This document shows positions 12,303-19,733 of a stretch of 64,000 nucleotides of DNA, piece by piece (the stretch's first letter is position 1; each line of letters opens with the position of its first letter). The stretch covers positions 1 through 64,000 of the forward strand of contig NZ_JAEKGC010000015.1 in assembly GCF_016405885.1 (NCBI RefSeq). The letters run 5' to 3'. Origin of the DNA: Arthrobacter sp. MSA 4-2 (GTDB lineage: Bacteria > Actinomycetota > Actinomycetes > Actinomycetales > Micrococcaceae). The notes beneath the pieces were generated by a model. The model was not told the origin of the DNA, did no database searches, and was given only the letters and a program-made list of their open reading frames with translations. The position numbers were made by a program, and so were the translations under genes.

Positions 12303-12359
12303 GCCGAACCGCCCCATTCCGGCGGCGGGAGCCGGGCCGCGGCACTGCGCGACTCTCGG

Positions 12360-12374
12360 TAGACTGTGCTCATG
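12360..12374 (+). promoter_or_regulatory. Candidate leaderless promoter and start of proA
   Basis: TAGACT at 12360-12365 is followed by six bases and the ATG at 12372, with no Shine-Dalgarno in between. A -10 element in this position places the transcription start on or next to the A of ATG. Confidence 0.5.
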
Positions 12375-13772
12375 ATTCCACCCCAGACGCTGCAGGGCGG
12401 GCACGCCCCCGCCGAGCCCGAGGACGCCGCCGTCCAGGCCGCGTCAGGTGAACCGACCGCCGCTGAACCGACCATCTCGGAACCGACCGCCGCCGAACCG
12501 GACGTCACGGAATCGGACATCACCCCGGCCGTGTACGCCCTGACCGACCGTTCCCGCGCCGCCTCCCGCATCCTTGCCTCGGCGACCCGCGCCAAGAAGG
12601 ATCGGGCCCTGCGCGCCGTGGCAGCTGCGCTCATCGAACGCCAGAACGCCGTCCTCGACGCCAACGCGCTCGACGTCGAGGCGGGCCGTGCCAACGGCAC
12701 ATCGGCCTACCTCCTTGACCGGCTCAGCCTCGACCCGGGCCGCGTGGCCGGGCTGGCCCGGGCCCTTGAGGAACTCGCGGCCCTTCCCGATCCGGTGGGC
12801 TCGGCGGTGCGCGGGCAGACCCTGCCCAACGGGATCCGGCTGCGCCAGGTGCGGGTGCCCCTTGGCGTCGTCGCCGCCATCTACGAGGCTCGACCCAATG
12901 TCACGATGGACATCGCCGGCCTGGCCCTGAAGAGCGGCAACGCGGTGATCCTGCGGGGCGGATCCGCCGCGGCGCACACCAACGCCGCGCTCGTGGAGAT
13001 CATCGGCGCGGTGCTCGAGGAGAGCGGACTGCCGGCCGACGCGGTGCTGAGTGTCGACCAGTACGGCCGGGCCGGGGCTGCCGCCCTGATGGGCGCCCGC
13101 GGCCGGGTCGACGTTTTGATTCCGCGCGGCGGGCGGGACCTGATCCAGACGGTGGTCCGTGAATCCTCGGTGCCGGTAATCGAGACGGGCGAGGGCAACG
13201 TTCACATCTTCCTCGATGAGAGCGCCGACGCCGAGATGGCCACCGACATCCTGCTCAACGCCAAGACCCAGCGGCCCAGTGTCTGCAACACCGTCGAGAC
13301 CCTGCTGATCCACAGCGGTGCCGCCGCCGCACCCGCGGTGCTCGGCCGGCTCGCAGAGGCCGGCGTCCGCCTCCACGTCGACGGGCGGGCCCAGGCCCTG
13401 CTGCCCGAGGGGACGGCGTCCGAGCCGGCCACCGACGACGACTGGAGCCGGGAGTACATGGCCCTCGACCTCGCCGTCGGCGTCGTCGATTCGGTGGACG
13501 AGGCGTTGGTTCACATCCGCCGCTGGAGCACCGGGCACAGCGAGGCCATCATTACCAACAACCTGGCCAACTCTGAGCGGTTCATCTCCGGCGTCGACTC
13601 GGCGGCGGTCCTGGTGAACGCCTCGACCCGGTTTGTTGACGGCGGGGAGCTGGGCCTGGGTGCGGAGGTCGGAATCTCCACCCAGAAGATGCACGCCCGC
13701 GGACCCATGGGCCTTGCCGAACTGACGACCACGAAGTGGATCATCCAGGGCGAAGGGCAGGTGCGGCAGTGA
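12372..13772 (+). CDS. proA: Glutamate-5-semialdehyde dehydrogenase (gamma-glutamyl phosphate reductase)
   Basis: ProA reduces gamma-glutamyl phosphate with NADPH in the second step of proline synthesis. The aldehyde dehydrogenase-like fold starts near residue 55 (AASRILASATRAKKDRAL). Conserved segments include VPLGVVAAIYEARPNVTMDI, LKSGNAVILRGGSAA, LIPRGGRDLI, the catalytic cysteine C305 in QRPSVCNTVETLL, and GLGAEVGISTQKMHARGPMGL. The N-terminal ~50 residues are an unusual acidic, repetitive extension with repeats of the type EPTAAEPT, absent from most ProA proteins. The start at 12372 rests on the -10-like TAGACT immediately upstream; a later internal start cannot be excluded and would remove the extension. 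Confidence 0.95.
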   Translation: MIPPQTLQGGHAPAEPEDAAVQAASGEPTAAEPTISEPTAAEPDVTESDITPAVYALTDRSRAASRILASATRAKKDRALRAVAAALIERQNAVLDANALDVEAGRANGTSAYLLDRLSLDPGRVAGLARALEELAALPDPVGSAVRGQTLPNGIRLRQVRVPLGVVAAIYEARPNVTMDIAGLALKSGNAVILRGGSAAAHTNAALVEIIGAVLEESGLPADAVLSVDQYGRAGAAALMGARGRVDVLIPRGGRDLIQTVVRESSVPVIETGEGNVHIFLDESADAEMATDILLNAKTQRPSVCNTVETLLIHSGAAAAPAVLGRLAEAGVRLHVDGRAQALLPEGTASEPATDDDWSREYMALDLAVGVVDSVDEALVHIRRWSTGHSEAIITNNLANSERFISGVDSAAVLVNASTRFVDGGELGLGAEVGISTQKMHARGPMGLAELTTTKWIIQGEGQVRQ

Positions 13773-13875
13773 CGCGCGTGTGCGGCTCCGATCGAGCAGC
13801 GCGTAATATGGTACCGAACCTGCACGCCGGCCCGGGCGCTCCGGCGGTCCGCCAATACATTTCAAGGGGAACTAC

Positions 13876-14112
13876 ATGCTGAATTTCTACGCCGACGCAG
13901 CGGTGCTTGCAGGCGAGGCGGCGGTGCACCACGAGCTGCCGCTTCCGGCGATCGTGTATCCGCTGATCGTCGGGGGCTTCCTGCTTCTGCTCATGATCGT
14001 CACCCTCTCGTTCTCCAATCTCGGCCACCGGCACCAGGCCACCCGCGAGCACCTCGACCCGCACAAGCAGCACCCCAACAAGCACGACCACGGCGAAGCC
14101 ACCCGGCGCTAG
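13876..14112 (+). CDS. Small single-pass membrane protein of unknown function
   Basis: A 78-residue protein starting [20 protein letters not shown]. One clear transmembrane helix runs from about residue 24 to 47 ([20 protein letters not shown]). The cytosolic tail is rich in His, Lys, Gln and Arg and ends [17 protein letters not shown] lies upstream of the ATG as ribosome binding site. It sits between proA and nadD, five bases before the nadD TTG, so it is translated from the same message as nadD. I do not recognise a named family. Its position inside a conserved biosynthetic block and its codon use argue that it is real. Confidence 0.8.
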   Translation: MLNFYADAAVLAGEAAVHHELPLPAIVYPLIVGGFLLLLMIVTLSFSNLGHRHQATREHLDPHKQHPNKHDHGEATRR

Positions 14113-14117
14113 TTCCC

Positions 14118-14858
14118 TTGGGCGATTCGACGAAGACCGGCGAGCCGGGCACCGGGGACACCGCACCGCACCGGCGGCGTGACGGCGGGCCGTGGCGGCT
14201 CGGTGTCATGGGCGGCACCTTCGACCCGATCCACCACGGGCACCTCGTGGCGGCGAGCGAAGTCGCCGCCGTGTTCGGCCTGGACGAGGTGGTCTTTGTT
14301 CCCACCGGACAGCCGTGGCAGAAGGCTGACACCCGCGTGACGTCGGCGGAGCACCGGTACCTGATGACGGTGATCGCCACGGCCTCGAACCCGGACTTCA
14401 CCGTGAGCAGGGTGGATATCGACCGGCCCGGTCCGACCTTCACCATTGACACGCTGCGCGACCTCAAGGCCGCCCGGCCCGAGGCCGAGCTGTTCTTCAT
14501 CACCGGGGCGGATGCGATGGCGCAGATCCTCTCCTGGAAGAACGTCGACGAACTGTGGACCCTCGCCCACTTCATCGGAGTGACGCGCCCCGGGCACGAG
14601 CTCGACGGCGGCGGGCACGACGTGAGCCTGCTTGAAGTCCCGGCCATGGCCATTTCCTCGACCGACTGCCGCCGCCGGGTCGAATCGGGCAACCCGGTGT
14701 GGTACCTGGTGCCGGACGGGGTGGTGCAGTACATCGCCAAGTACGGGCTTTATGCAAGGACCGACGCTCCCGCCGCGCAGGGGACCGACGACGGCGCCGG
14801 GCCCGGGACGCCGCCCCACGGTGTCAATCCCACAGCGCTTCCGCAGACGACCGGATGA
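14118..14858 (+). CDS. nadD: Nicotinate-nucleotide adenylyltransferase
   Basis: NadD adenylates nicotinate mononucleotide to deamido-NAD. The nucleotidyltransferase signature [15 protein letters not shown] is present, with [10 protein letters not shown], the substrate-binding [15 protein letters not shown] and [16 protein letters not shown], and the second motif [13 protein letters not shown]. The TTG at 14118 gives 246 residues with a 25-residue Arg/Gly-rich leader; an internal ATG at 14208 (MGGTFDP) would begin inside the catalytic core and lose the first strand, so the upstream TTG is preferred. A disordered tail of about 35 residues follows the core. The next gene begins eight bases after the stop. 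Confidence 0.95.
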   Translation: MGDSTKTGEPGTGDTAPHRRRDGGPWRLGVMGGTFDPIHHGHLVAASEVAAVFGLDEVVFVPTGQPWQKADTRVTSAEHRYLMTVIATASNPDFTVSRVDIDRPGPTFTIDTLRDLKAARPEAELFFITGADAMAQILSWKNVDELWTLAHFIGVTRPGHELDGGGHDVSLLEVPAMAISSTDCRRRVESGNPVWYLVPDGVVQYIAKYGLYARTDAPAAQGTDDGAGPGTPPHGVNPTALPQTTG

Positions 14859-14865
14859 GAAAGCA

Positions 14866-16209
14866 ATGAGCAAGGCTAACGACGAGAAGGACCCACGACC
14901 CGCCGCTTCCGGCCGCGGGTCTTCCGCTGTGTCGGGAATCGGAACCGCAGGCGGGGTGCAGCGGCGGAGCCGGCGTGCCGCCGATGCGCCGGTCGACGCG
15001 GAGGTCCACACCTCCGAGCGAGTATCCCTGGTGCGGGCGAGGGACCGTGAGGCCCTGCGCACCTACCGTGCCCTGGCCGAACACTCCGTGCCCGCGGTCG
15101 CCAGCTCATACGACGCGATGCCCACCCGCCGCCAGCTGCGGCTGCAGCAGCAGGAAGCCCAGGCCGCCAGGGCGGAGGCTCCCGCGACTGCTCCCGGCGG
15201 CACGGTTCAGGGTGATTCCGCGCCTGCTGCTTCGACCGCCGCTGCTTCGACCGCCGCTGAGTCGGCCTCCGATGCTTCGACTCGCGCCAATGCCAGCGAC
15301 GGCAGCGGCGCGCATGGATCCGCCGGAGCGGCCCCTTCGGGTGCGCGGACGGCACCGGAGACGGCCGCGCCGCATGCGGAAGGCCGTCCCCTGCACCCCG
15401 ATGGAACCCCCATCGAGCGGAGGATCGCCCAGGTGCCGCTCGAAGGCCGGCGCGACCGCCGCCGCCGCGTGAGCACCGAGGGAGACGGCGCGGCCGGGCC
15501 GCAGGCACCCGGTGCCGCCCCCGCCGGTCAGGGAGCCGTTGGGGAGGACCTGAGTATCGAGCAGGCCCTCGCGGCCCGCGAGGCCATCGCCGCGCAGGCA
15601 CGGGACCAGGTCGCGATGATCGAGGCGGCGCAGGGCGCCGACCCGTTCGCCGTCGACCCCGCCATCCTGGCCAAGCAGAAGGCCCTGGCCGAACGCGCCG
15701 CCGTCCTCAACAGCAGGGCGCAGAAGATCCAGCAGCTCTCCGAGGAAAACTCCCAGCGGCGTCCGCAGTCGAGCGATCCGACCACCGCGCATAACCTCTC
15801 GATCGTCGCGCCGCCCGAATACGTTAAGGTGCCCGGGGTAGGCGGCCCGGTCCTGAAGGCCCCGACCACCTCCCACGTTCCGGTCGTCCGCCGGCCCCTT
15901 CCGTCGAAGCCATCCGCCCAGCCTGCGGCCCCCGCCTCGGCTCCTGCCTCCACCGGCAAGGGCCCCGAACGGCGGTCGCAGGTGCTGGCGCAGGCCGAAA
16001 CCCTCGCGCGCAACCACGGCCGGGCCACCGACGACGGCGCCACCCCCGTGCGTGCCCAGAGCGCCCACGGGCTCGACCCCCTTGACGCAATGACTGCGGG
16101 CCTGGCCCGGGTTCGGCGGATGAGGTACCTGCAGTTTTCAATACTCGGGTTGGGCGTGCTTGCACTCCTGGCCGGAATTCTAATGATTGTCAGCGGCTTC
16201 GGCGGCTGA
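14866..16209 (+). CDS. Tail-anchored protein of unknown function with a long disordered region
   Basis: The 447-residue product starts MSKANDEKDPRPAASGRGSS; the ATG is eight bases after nadD, with GATGAGAAAG upstream. Most of it is low-complexity Ala/Pro/Ser/Arg sequence with a conserved-looking MPTRRQLRLQQQEAQAARAE helix near residue 85, a basic RRDRRRRVS segment near residue 200, and a predicted coiled-coil stretch rich in Ala, Gln and Glu around residues 225-300. A single C-terminal transmembrane helix ([20 protein letters not shown]) ends a few residues before the stop, so the bulk should be cytosolic and membrane-tethered. I know of no assigned function. It lies between nadD and rsfS in what looks like one operon. 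Confidence 0.85.
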   Translation: MSKANDEKDPRPAASGRGSSAVSGIGTAGGVQRRSRRAADAPVDAEVHTSERVSLVRARDREALRTYRALAEHSVPAVASSYDAMPTRRQLRLQQQEAQAARAEAPATAPGGTVQGDSAPAASTAAASTAAESASDASTRANASDGSGAHGSAGAAPSGARTAPETAAPHAEGRPLHPDGTPIERRIAQVPLEGRRDRRRRVSTEGDGAAGPQAPGAAPAGQGAVGEDLSIEQALAAREAIAAQARDQVAMIEAAQGADPFAVDPAILAKQKALAERAAVLNSRAQKIQQLSEENSQRRPQSSDPTTAHNLSIVAPPEYVKVPGVGGPVLKAPTTSHVPVVRRPLPSKPSAQPAAPASAPASTGKGPERRSQVLAQAETLARNHGRATDDGATPVRAQSAHGLDPLDAMTAGLARVRRMRYLQFSILGLGVLALLAGILMIVSGFGG

Positions 16210-16227
16210 CCACACACAAGGAGATCA

Positions 16228-16650
16228 GTGAGCGCTACCGAATCGTCCATCGGGATTGCCCGCACCGCGGCACACGCCGCAGTGGACAAGATTGCCCAGG
16301 ACATTGTTGCCATCGATGTAAGCGAGCGCCTCGCGATCACCGATGTTTTCCTCATCGCCTCGGCGCCGAGCGAACGGCAGGTCAATGCCATCGTCGACGG
16401 CATCGAGGAGGAGCTGTCAAAGCAGGGCCTGAAGCCCGTCCGGCGTGAAGGCCGCAGTGAAGGCCGCTGGGTGCTGCTCGATTACGCCGAGGTGGTCATC
16501 CACGTCCAGCACGAGGAGGACCGCGTCTTCTACGCCCTGGAGCGGCTGTGGAACGACTGCCCGTCCGTCGACCTGCAGCTCGAGGGCTCCCTCCAGAGCT
16601 CACCGCAGAACCCCGATGCGCCCAGCGCCGTCAGCACCGAAGCGGAGTGA
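16228..16650 (+). CDS. rsfS: Ribosome silencing factor RsfS
   Basis: RsfS (Iojap/DUF143 family) binds L14 on the 50S subunit and blocks subunit joining in starvation. The 140-residue product has the family core: VDKIAQDIVAIDVSERLAITDVFLI, then SAPSERQVNAIVDGIEEEL and GRSEGRWVLLDYAEVVIHVQHEEDRVFYALERLW. The GTG at 16228 follows AAGGAGATCA. The stop overlaps the GTG of the following phosphatase by the sequence GTGA, so the two are translationally coupled. The nadD-rsfS neighbourhood is the usual bacterial context. Confidence 0.96.
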   Translation: MSATESSIGIARTAAHAAVDKIAQDIVAIDVSERLAITDVFLIASAPSERQVNAIVDGIEEELSKQGLKPVRREGRSEGRWVLLDYAEVVIHVQHEEDRVFYALERLWNDCPSVDLQLEGSLQSSPQNPDAPSAVSTEAE

Positions 16651-17327
16651 CGGGACACCGGCACAATGACCCTGCCGCCCGCAGGGTGATCTTCTGGCGG
16701 CACGGGAGAACGGCCTGGAACCACGGCGGAATGTTCCAGGGCCAGGAAGATATTCCGCTCGATGCGACCGGCCGGCGCCAGGCGTCCCGAGCCGCCGGGC
16801 TGCTCGCCCAGCGCCACCCGGCGCGCATTGTTTCCTCCGACCTCAGTAGGGCCGCCGACACCGCCCACGCCCTGGCCGCCATCACCGGGTTGAAGGTGCG
16901 GCTGGACAAGCGCTTCCGGGAGACGGCCGCCGGTGCGTGGCAGGGGCTCACCTTCGCCGAAATCGATGAGCGGTTCCCCGAGGACAATGCCGCCTGGCGC
17001 GGGGGCGACCCCTTGGTCCGCGCCGGCGGTGCGGAAAACCGCGAGGAGGTAGGCCGCCGAATGAGCGAGGCCACCCTCGAAGCGGTGGAGGACCTCGCCG
17101 CCGGACAAACCCTTGTGGTGGTCAGTCACGGCGGAGCGATCCGCGCCGGACTCGCCGCCCTGATGGGCCTGCCCTCAACCACCTGGGGTGCGCTGGCTGG
17201 AGTATCCAACTGCCACTGGTCGCTTCTGGACGAGCAGGTCCGCACCCCGGAGGCGCTCTATTCGTGGCAGCTGCGGGAGCATAATGTGGGTCTCGGGTCC
17301 TTCCCTGCGGAGCCGATCGAGGGCTAG
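16647..17327 (+). CDS. Histidine phosphatase family protein (phosphoglycerate mutase-like)
   Basis: A 226-residue member of the histidine phosphatase superfamily. The RHG motif with the phospho-accepting His is in RVIFWRHGRTAWNHGG, followed by FQGQEDIPLDATGRRQA; the second catalytic His is in TLVVVSHGGAIRAGL. The GTG start is inside the rsfS stop (GTGA overlap), which fixes it well. Substrate is not predictable: the family includes cofactor-dependent mutases and many broad phosphatases, and this type next to rsfS is annotated either way. It lies at the end of the rne-to-rsfS block, just before the tRNA-Ala. Confidence 0.9.
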   Translation: MTGHRHNDPAARRVIFWRHGRTAWNHGGMFQGQEDIPLDATGRRQASRAAGLLAQRHPARIVSSDLSRAADTAHALAAITGLKVRLDKRFRETAAGAWQGLTFAEIDERFPEDNAAWRGGDPLVRAGGAENREEVGRRMSEATLEAVEDLAAGQTLVVVSHGGAIRAGLAALMGLPSTTWGALAGVSNCHWSLLDEQVRTPEALYSWQLREHNVGLGSFPAEPIEG

Positions 17328-17349
17328 CGGGGGCAAGTTCCGGCCGATT

Positions 17350-17377
17350 TTGCAGGAGCGGAAAACTTTACTAAACT
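17350..17377 (+). promoter_or_regulatory. Promoter of tRNA-Ala
   Basis: TTGCAG (17350-17355), a 16-base spacer and TAAACT (17372-17377) form a good sigma-70-type promoter. It lies in an AT-rich patch unlike its surroundings, 45 bases before the mature tRNA. Confidence 0.6.
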
Positions 17378-17421
17378 AAACGAGTTGCTTCAGCCGGTTA
17401 GCCGGAGGGAAACAACGGATT

Positions 17422-17497
17422 GGGGCTGTGGCGCAGCTGGTAGCGCACCTGCATGGCATGCAGGGGGTCAGGGGTTCGAGTCCCCTCAGCTCCACCA
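17422..17497 (+). tRNA. tRNA-Ala (anticodon GGC), CCA encoded
   Basis: A complete 76-base cloverleaf. The acceptor GGGGCTG pairs with CAGCTCC and includes the G3-U70 wobble pair that is the alanine identity element. The anticodon stem CCTGC/GCAGG holds the loop ATGGCAT, giving anticodon GGC; the T stem AGGGG/CCCCT encloses TTCGAGT. The 3' ACCA is encoded. Confidence 0.98.
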
Positions 17498-17501
17498 ATC
17501 C

Positions 17502-17544
17502 GCCGCCAGGATCCGGGAATTGCTCCCGGAACCTGGCGGCTTTT
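17502..17544 (+). terminator. Intrinsic terminator of tRNA-Ala
   Basis: GCCGCCAGG (17502-17510) pairs with CCTGGCGGC (17532-17540), and inside it TCCGGGA pairs with TCCCGGA around a five-base loop; TTTT follows. The hairpin begins five bases after the tRNA end. Confidence 0.9.
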
Positions 17545-17691
17545 CCGTGCCCGGCTGGCGGCCCGAGCGGACCGGAACCTGCAACAGTTAAGGAACGATT
17601 CCGGCGTCCCCGCCCACGCACGCACCGGCGGGCCTCACAATGGACCGAGCGACGCACAATGGATCGATCAGCGGCCGTCCGGGAGGTCCCC

Positions 17692-18468
17692 ATGAGCAAG
17701 AGGCGCACATCCGTTCAGTCCTTCGGCGGGGTCCTCGGCCTCGCCGTCCTGCTCGGAGCCTGCGCTCCGGCCGCTTCGGAGCCGGTCTCCGGGCCCGCAC
17801 CGTCGGCCTCAAGCAGCGCCCCGGCGTCCTCAACGCCATCCCCTCCGGCTCCGGGCGCGGCGCCAAGTTCCACAACACCAAGCTCCACGGCCCCCACCAG
17901 CCCCGCACCGCCGACCGACCCGCCCATGGCGCCGGGCTGGAACACCTACACGACCCTCGACGGCGAGCTGGCCTTCGACTATCCCGAAAACTGGGCGATC
18001 CGCGCGGCCGACGGGGCAGCGCCCGGCGGGGTGTCCATCGAGGTGGTCAGCGACACCGGAAAGTCGATCGCGAACCTCCGCACCAATCTGGTGACCGGCG
18101 CCGAGTGCGCCCAGAAGAGTCCCTACGGGGTGATCGAGTCGCGGCCGCTGCCCGCCCTGACCCACGCCGGAAGTACCCCCCGCTTCGTCTTCGAAATCCG
18201 CAGCGACCCAGCGCAGGCCGACCCGCAGAAGGGATTCAGCGGAGCCTATGGCATCAGCTCGGCGCCGGAGCCGGTGGGCCCGACGGCGTGCCCCATCGCG
18301 CACTTCTTCACCTGGCCTCCAAGCGGCGCGGCCTTCGGGGGCATCTACGACCCCTTCGACACAACGCCCGGCAACCCGCCCCACGCCGATACGCCGCAGG
18401 TGTACGCCGAGACGGACGAGTTCGGGAAGATCCGCACCATGATCACCTCGCTGCGCCCCGCGGGGTAG
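17692..18468 (+). CDS. Secreted lipoprotein of unknown function
   Basis: The 258-residue product begins MSKRRTSVQSFGGVLGLAVL and has the lipobox LGAC with Cys at residue 24, so it should be lipidated and anchored outside the membrane. A Ser/Pro/Thr/Ala-rich linker to about residue 82 would span the wall. The globular part (WNTYTTLDGELAFDYPENWAI to the end) resembles the PsbP/Mog1-like fold found in many actinobacterial lipoproteins: a 'yPenWav' motif, then alternating strands. GGGAGG at 17681-17686 precedes the ATG. It is a single gene, convergent with the next. No specific role can be assigned. Confidence 0.85.
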   Translation: MSKRRTSVQSFGGVLGLAVLLGACAPAASEPVSGPAPSASSSAPASSTPSPPAPGAAPSSTTPSSTAPTSPAPPTDPPMAPGWNTYTTLDGELAFDYPENWAIRAADGAAPGGVSIEVVSDTGKSIANLRTNLVTGAECAQKSPYGVIESRPLPALTHAGSTPRFVFEIRSDPAQADPQKGFSGAYGISSAPEPVGPTACPIAHFFTWPPSGAAFGGIYDPFDTTPGNPPHADTPQVYAETDEFGKIRTMITSLRPAG

Positions 18469-18519
18469 GCCGTCACCGGGCTCGGCGTCCCGTTACGGGG
18501 CCGCCGGCGGGGGCGGCCG

Positions 18520-18780
18520 CTACCGGGCGGGTCCCGGCTGCCCCGGGCCGTCCCGGTTTTCGGACAGCCAGCGCCGCGACCAGATCACCACCACGTACAC
18601 CACGAGGCAGTTGGTAATGACCCGTATCAGGGTCAGTTCGGTGCTGTAGGCGCCGAAGATCAACACCGTGACGAGGACGACGAAGGCGCTCCTCCTCAGG
18701 AGGGAAAAATGCCGGGACGTCAGGCCGCTGGGCCAGGGGTGGAAGTCAACCTGCGGCGGCTTGTCCGCGTTTCCAAACAC
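18520..18780 (-). CDS. Small two-helix membrane protein of unknown function
   Basis: An 86-residue protein reading (M)FGNADKPPQVDFHPWPSGLT at its start. Two adjacent hydrophobic helices (about residues 31-50 and 51-70, SAFVVLVTVLIFGAYS and LIRVITNCLVVYVVVIW) are followed by a polar tail. I chose the GTG at 18780 because GAGGAG lies five bases upstream; longer in-frame openings upstream read as non-coding. It is divergent from the PspC-like gene. I do not recognise the family. Confidence 0.65.
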   Translation of the reverse strand: MFGNADKPPQVDFHPWPSGLTSRHFSLLRRSAFVVLVTVLIFGAYSTELTLIRVITNCLVVYVVVIWSRRWLSENRDGPGQPGPAR

Positions 18781-18898
18781 ATCAGCTCCTCGGGTGGTTT
18801 CAGCTGATGCAGCAATGGTGCTCGCTCGGCGCACCGCACACAAGGCCTTTCCCGGAGCCCGCGGTTTTTGGTCCTGTCCACCCGCGTGCCCGCGTTGG

Positions 18899-18913
18899 TA
18901 GGGTACGGGCATG
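18899..18913 (+). promoter_or_regulatory. Candidate leaderless promoter and start of the PspC-like gene
   Basis: TAGGGT at 18899-18904, six bases, then ATG at 18911. No Shine-Dalgarno lies between them. Confidence 0.5.
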
Positions 18914-19093
18914 GCTTCTCAACTTGTACGTCCGCGCAACGGCAAGGTGATCGCGGGTGTCTGCGCGGCCCTCGCCGCCCGCTTCGGCATTTCCAAGACC
19001 CTCGTGCGGCTGCTGTTCGTGATTTTCGGCCTGGTCGGGGCCGGGGAGATCGCCTACATCATCCTGTGGATCGTGATCCCCAAGTCGTACTGA
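18911..19093 (+). CDS. PspC domain-containing membrane protein
   Basis: A 60-residue protein that is essentially one PspC domain: LVRPRNGKVIAGVCAALAARFGI followed by a transmembrane helix (LLFVIFGLVGAGEIAYIILWIVIP). In Proteobacteria PspC takes part in the phage-shock envelope stress response; stand-alone actinobacterial copies such as this are membrane proteins of uncertain role. No pspA-like gene is nearby. The transcript appears to be leaderless. It is convergent with the GNAT gene, with a large inverted repeat between them. Confidence 0.9.
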   Translation: MASQLVRPRNGKVIAGVCAALAARFGISKTLVRLLFVIFGLVGAGEIAYIILWIVIPKSY

Positions 19094-19160
19094 CACCACG
19101 AACCGGCCGGACCCGCCGGGTCCGGCCGGCATCACCGAGCGGGCCCGCCGGTTCGGGGCT

Positions 19161-19241
19161 GCCTGGTCGGGCGCCCGGCCGGTCGGCCGGGTGGGTCAGT
19201 CCCACCCGGTCAGTCCCACCCGGTCAGGCGCCCGACCAGGC
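19161..19241. terminator. Nested inverted and tandem repeats between convergent genes
   Basis: GCCTGGTCGGGCGCC (19161-19175) and its exact reverse complement (19227-19241) enclose 51 bases. Inside, CCGGGTGGG pairs with CCCACCCGG around TCAGT, and a 14-base unit GGTCAGTCCCACCC is repeated 2.4 times (19194-19227). The right arm overlaps the last codons of the GNAT gene. It probably acts as a bidirectional terminator. Confidence 0.6.
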
Positions 19242-19673
19242 ATACCGGATGTCCGGTGCCCGCTCCTCATTCCCTGCGCCGTCCGTGCGTTCGACGGCGA
19301 CGAACCCGTGCCTTTCGTAGAACCGCCTGGCGCCGAGGTTTGACTCGAAGGTCCACAGCTGCAGGCCCGAGGGCTGCAGCGCCTTGGCGTGGCCGACCAG
19401 GAGGGTGCCGACCCCGCGTCCCCAGTATTCAGGGGCGACGTAGAGCTGGTCGATCCACCCGGGGCTCAGGCTGAGCAGGCCGGCGGCCCGGCCGTCCCCG
19501 TCAACCGCAAGCCAGGTCTGCCCTTCGGCGATCAGCACCCCGCGGACAAACTCCTCGTCCTCCGCCTCGGTGTGGGCGGCCGAGGGCAGGTATGCGGCGG
19601 CGGCCGTGCGGGAGCCCCGGAAGACGCGGATCGCCGCGGGAGCGTCCGCCGAACCGGCGCGGCGTATCAACAT
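19224..19673 (-). CDS. GNAT family N-acetyltransferase
   Basis: A 149-residue GCN5-type acetyltransferase that would transfer acetyl from acetyl-CoA to an amine. The start MLIRRAGSADAPAAIRVF is typical. The acetyl-CoA-binding motif A is LYVAPEYWGRGVGTLLVGHA, with the Q/RxxGxG/A loop as RGVGT, and the C-terminal NLGARRFYERHGFVAV is the conserved strand-turn. I chose the ATG at 19673 because AGGA lies seven bases upstream; a GTG at 19691 would add six residues that contain this ribosome binding site. Substrate cannot be deduced. Its 3' end lies within the inverted repeat next to pspC. Confidence 0.9.
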   Translation of the reverse strand: MLIRRAGSADAPAAIRVFRGSRTAAAAYLPSAAHTEAEDEEFVRGVLIAEGQTWLAVDGDGRAAGLLSLSPGWIDQLYVAPEYWGRGVGTLLVGHAKALQPSGLQLWTFESNLGARRFYERHGFVAVERTDGAGNEERAPDIRYAWSGA

Positions 19674-19733
19674 TGCCTTTTCCTGTCCCACACCGCCGAG
19701 GCGGTGCCGCTGAGGTGAACCGGTTGGGAAGGA

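Noticed and set aside
17640-17691. An upstream extension of the lipoprotein gene from 17428
   Set aside because: It would run through the tRNA-Ala and its terminator; the SD-led ATG at 17692 with a lipobox is the real start.
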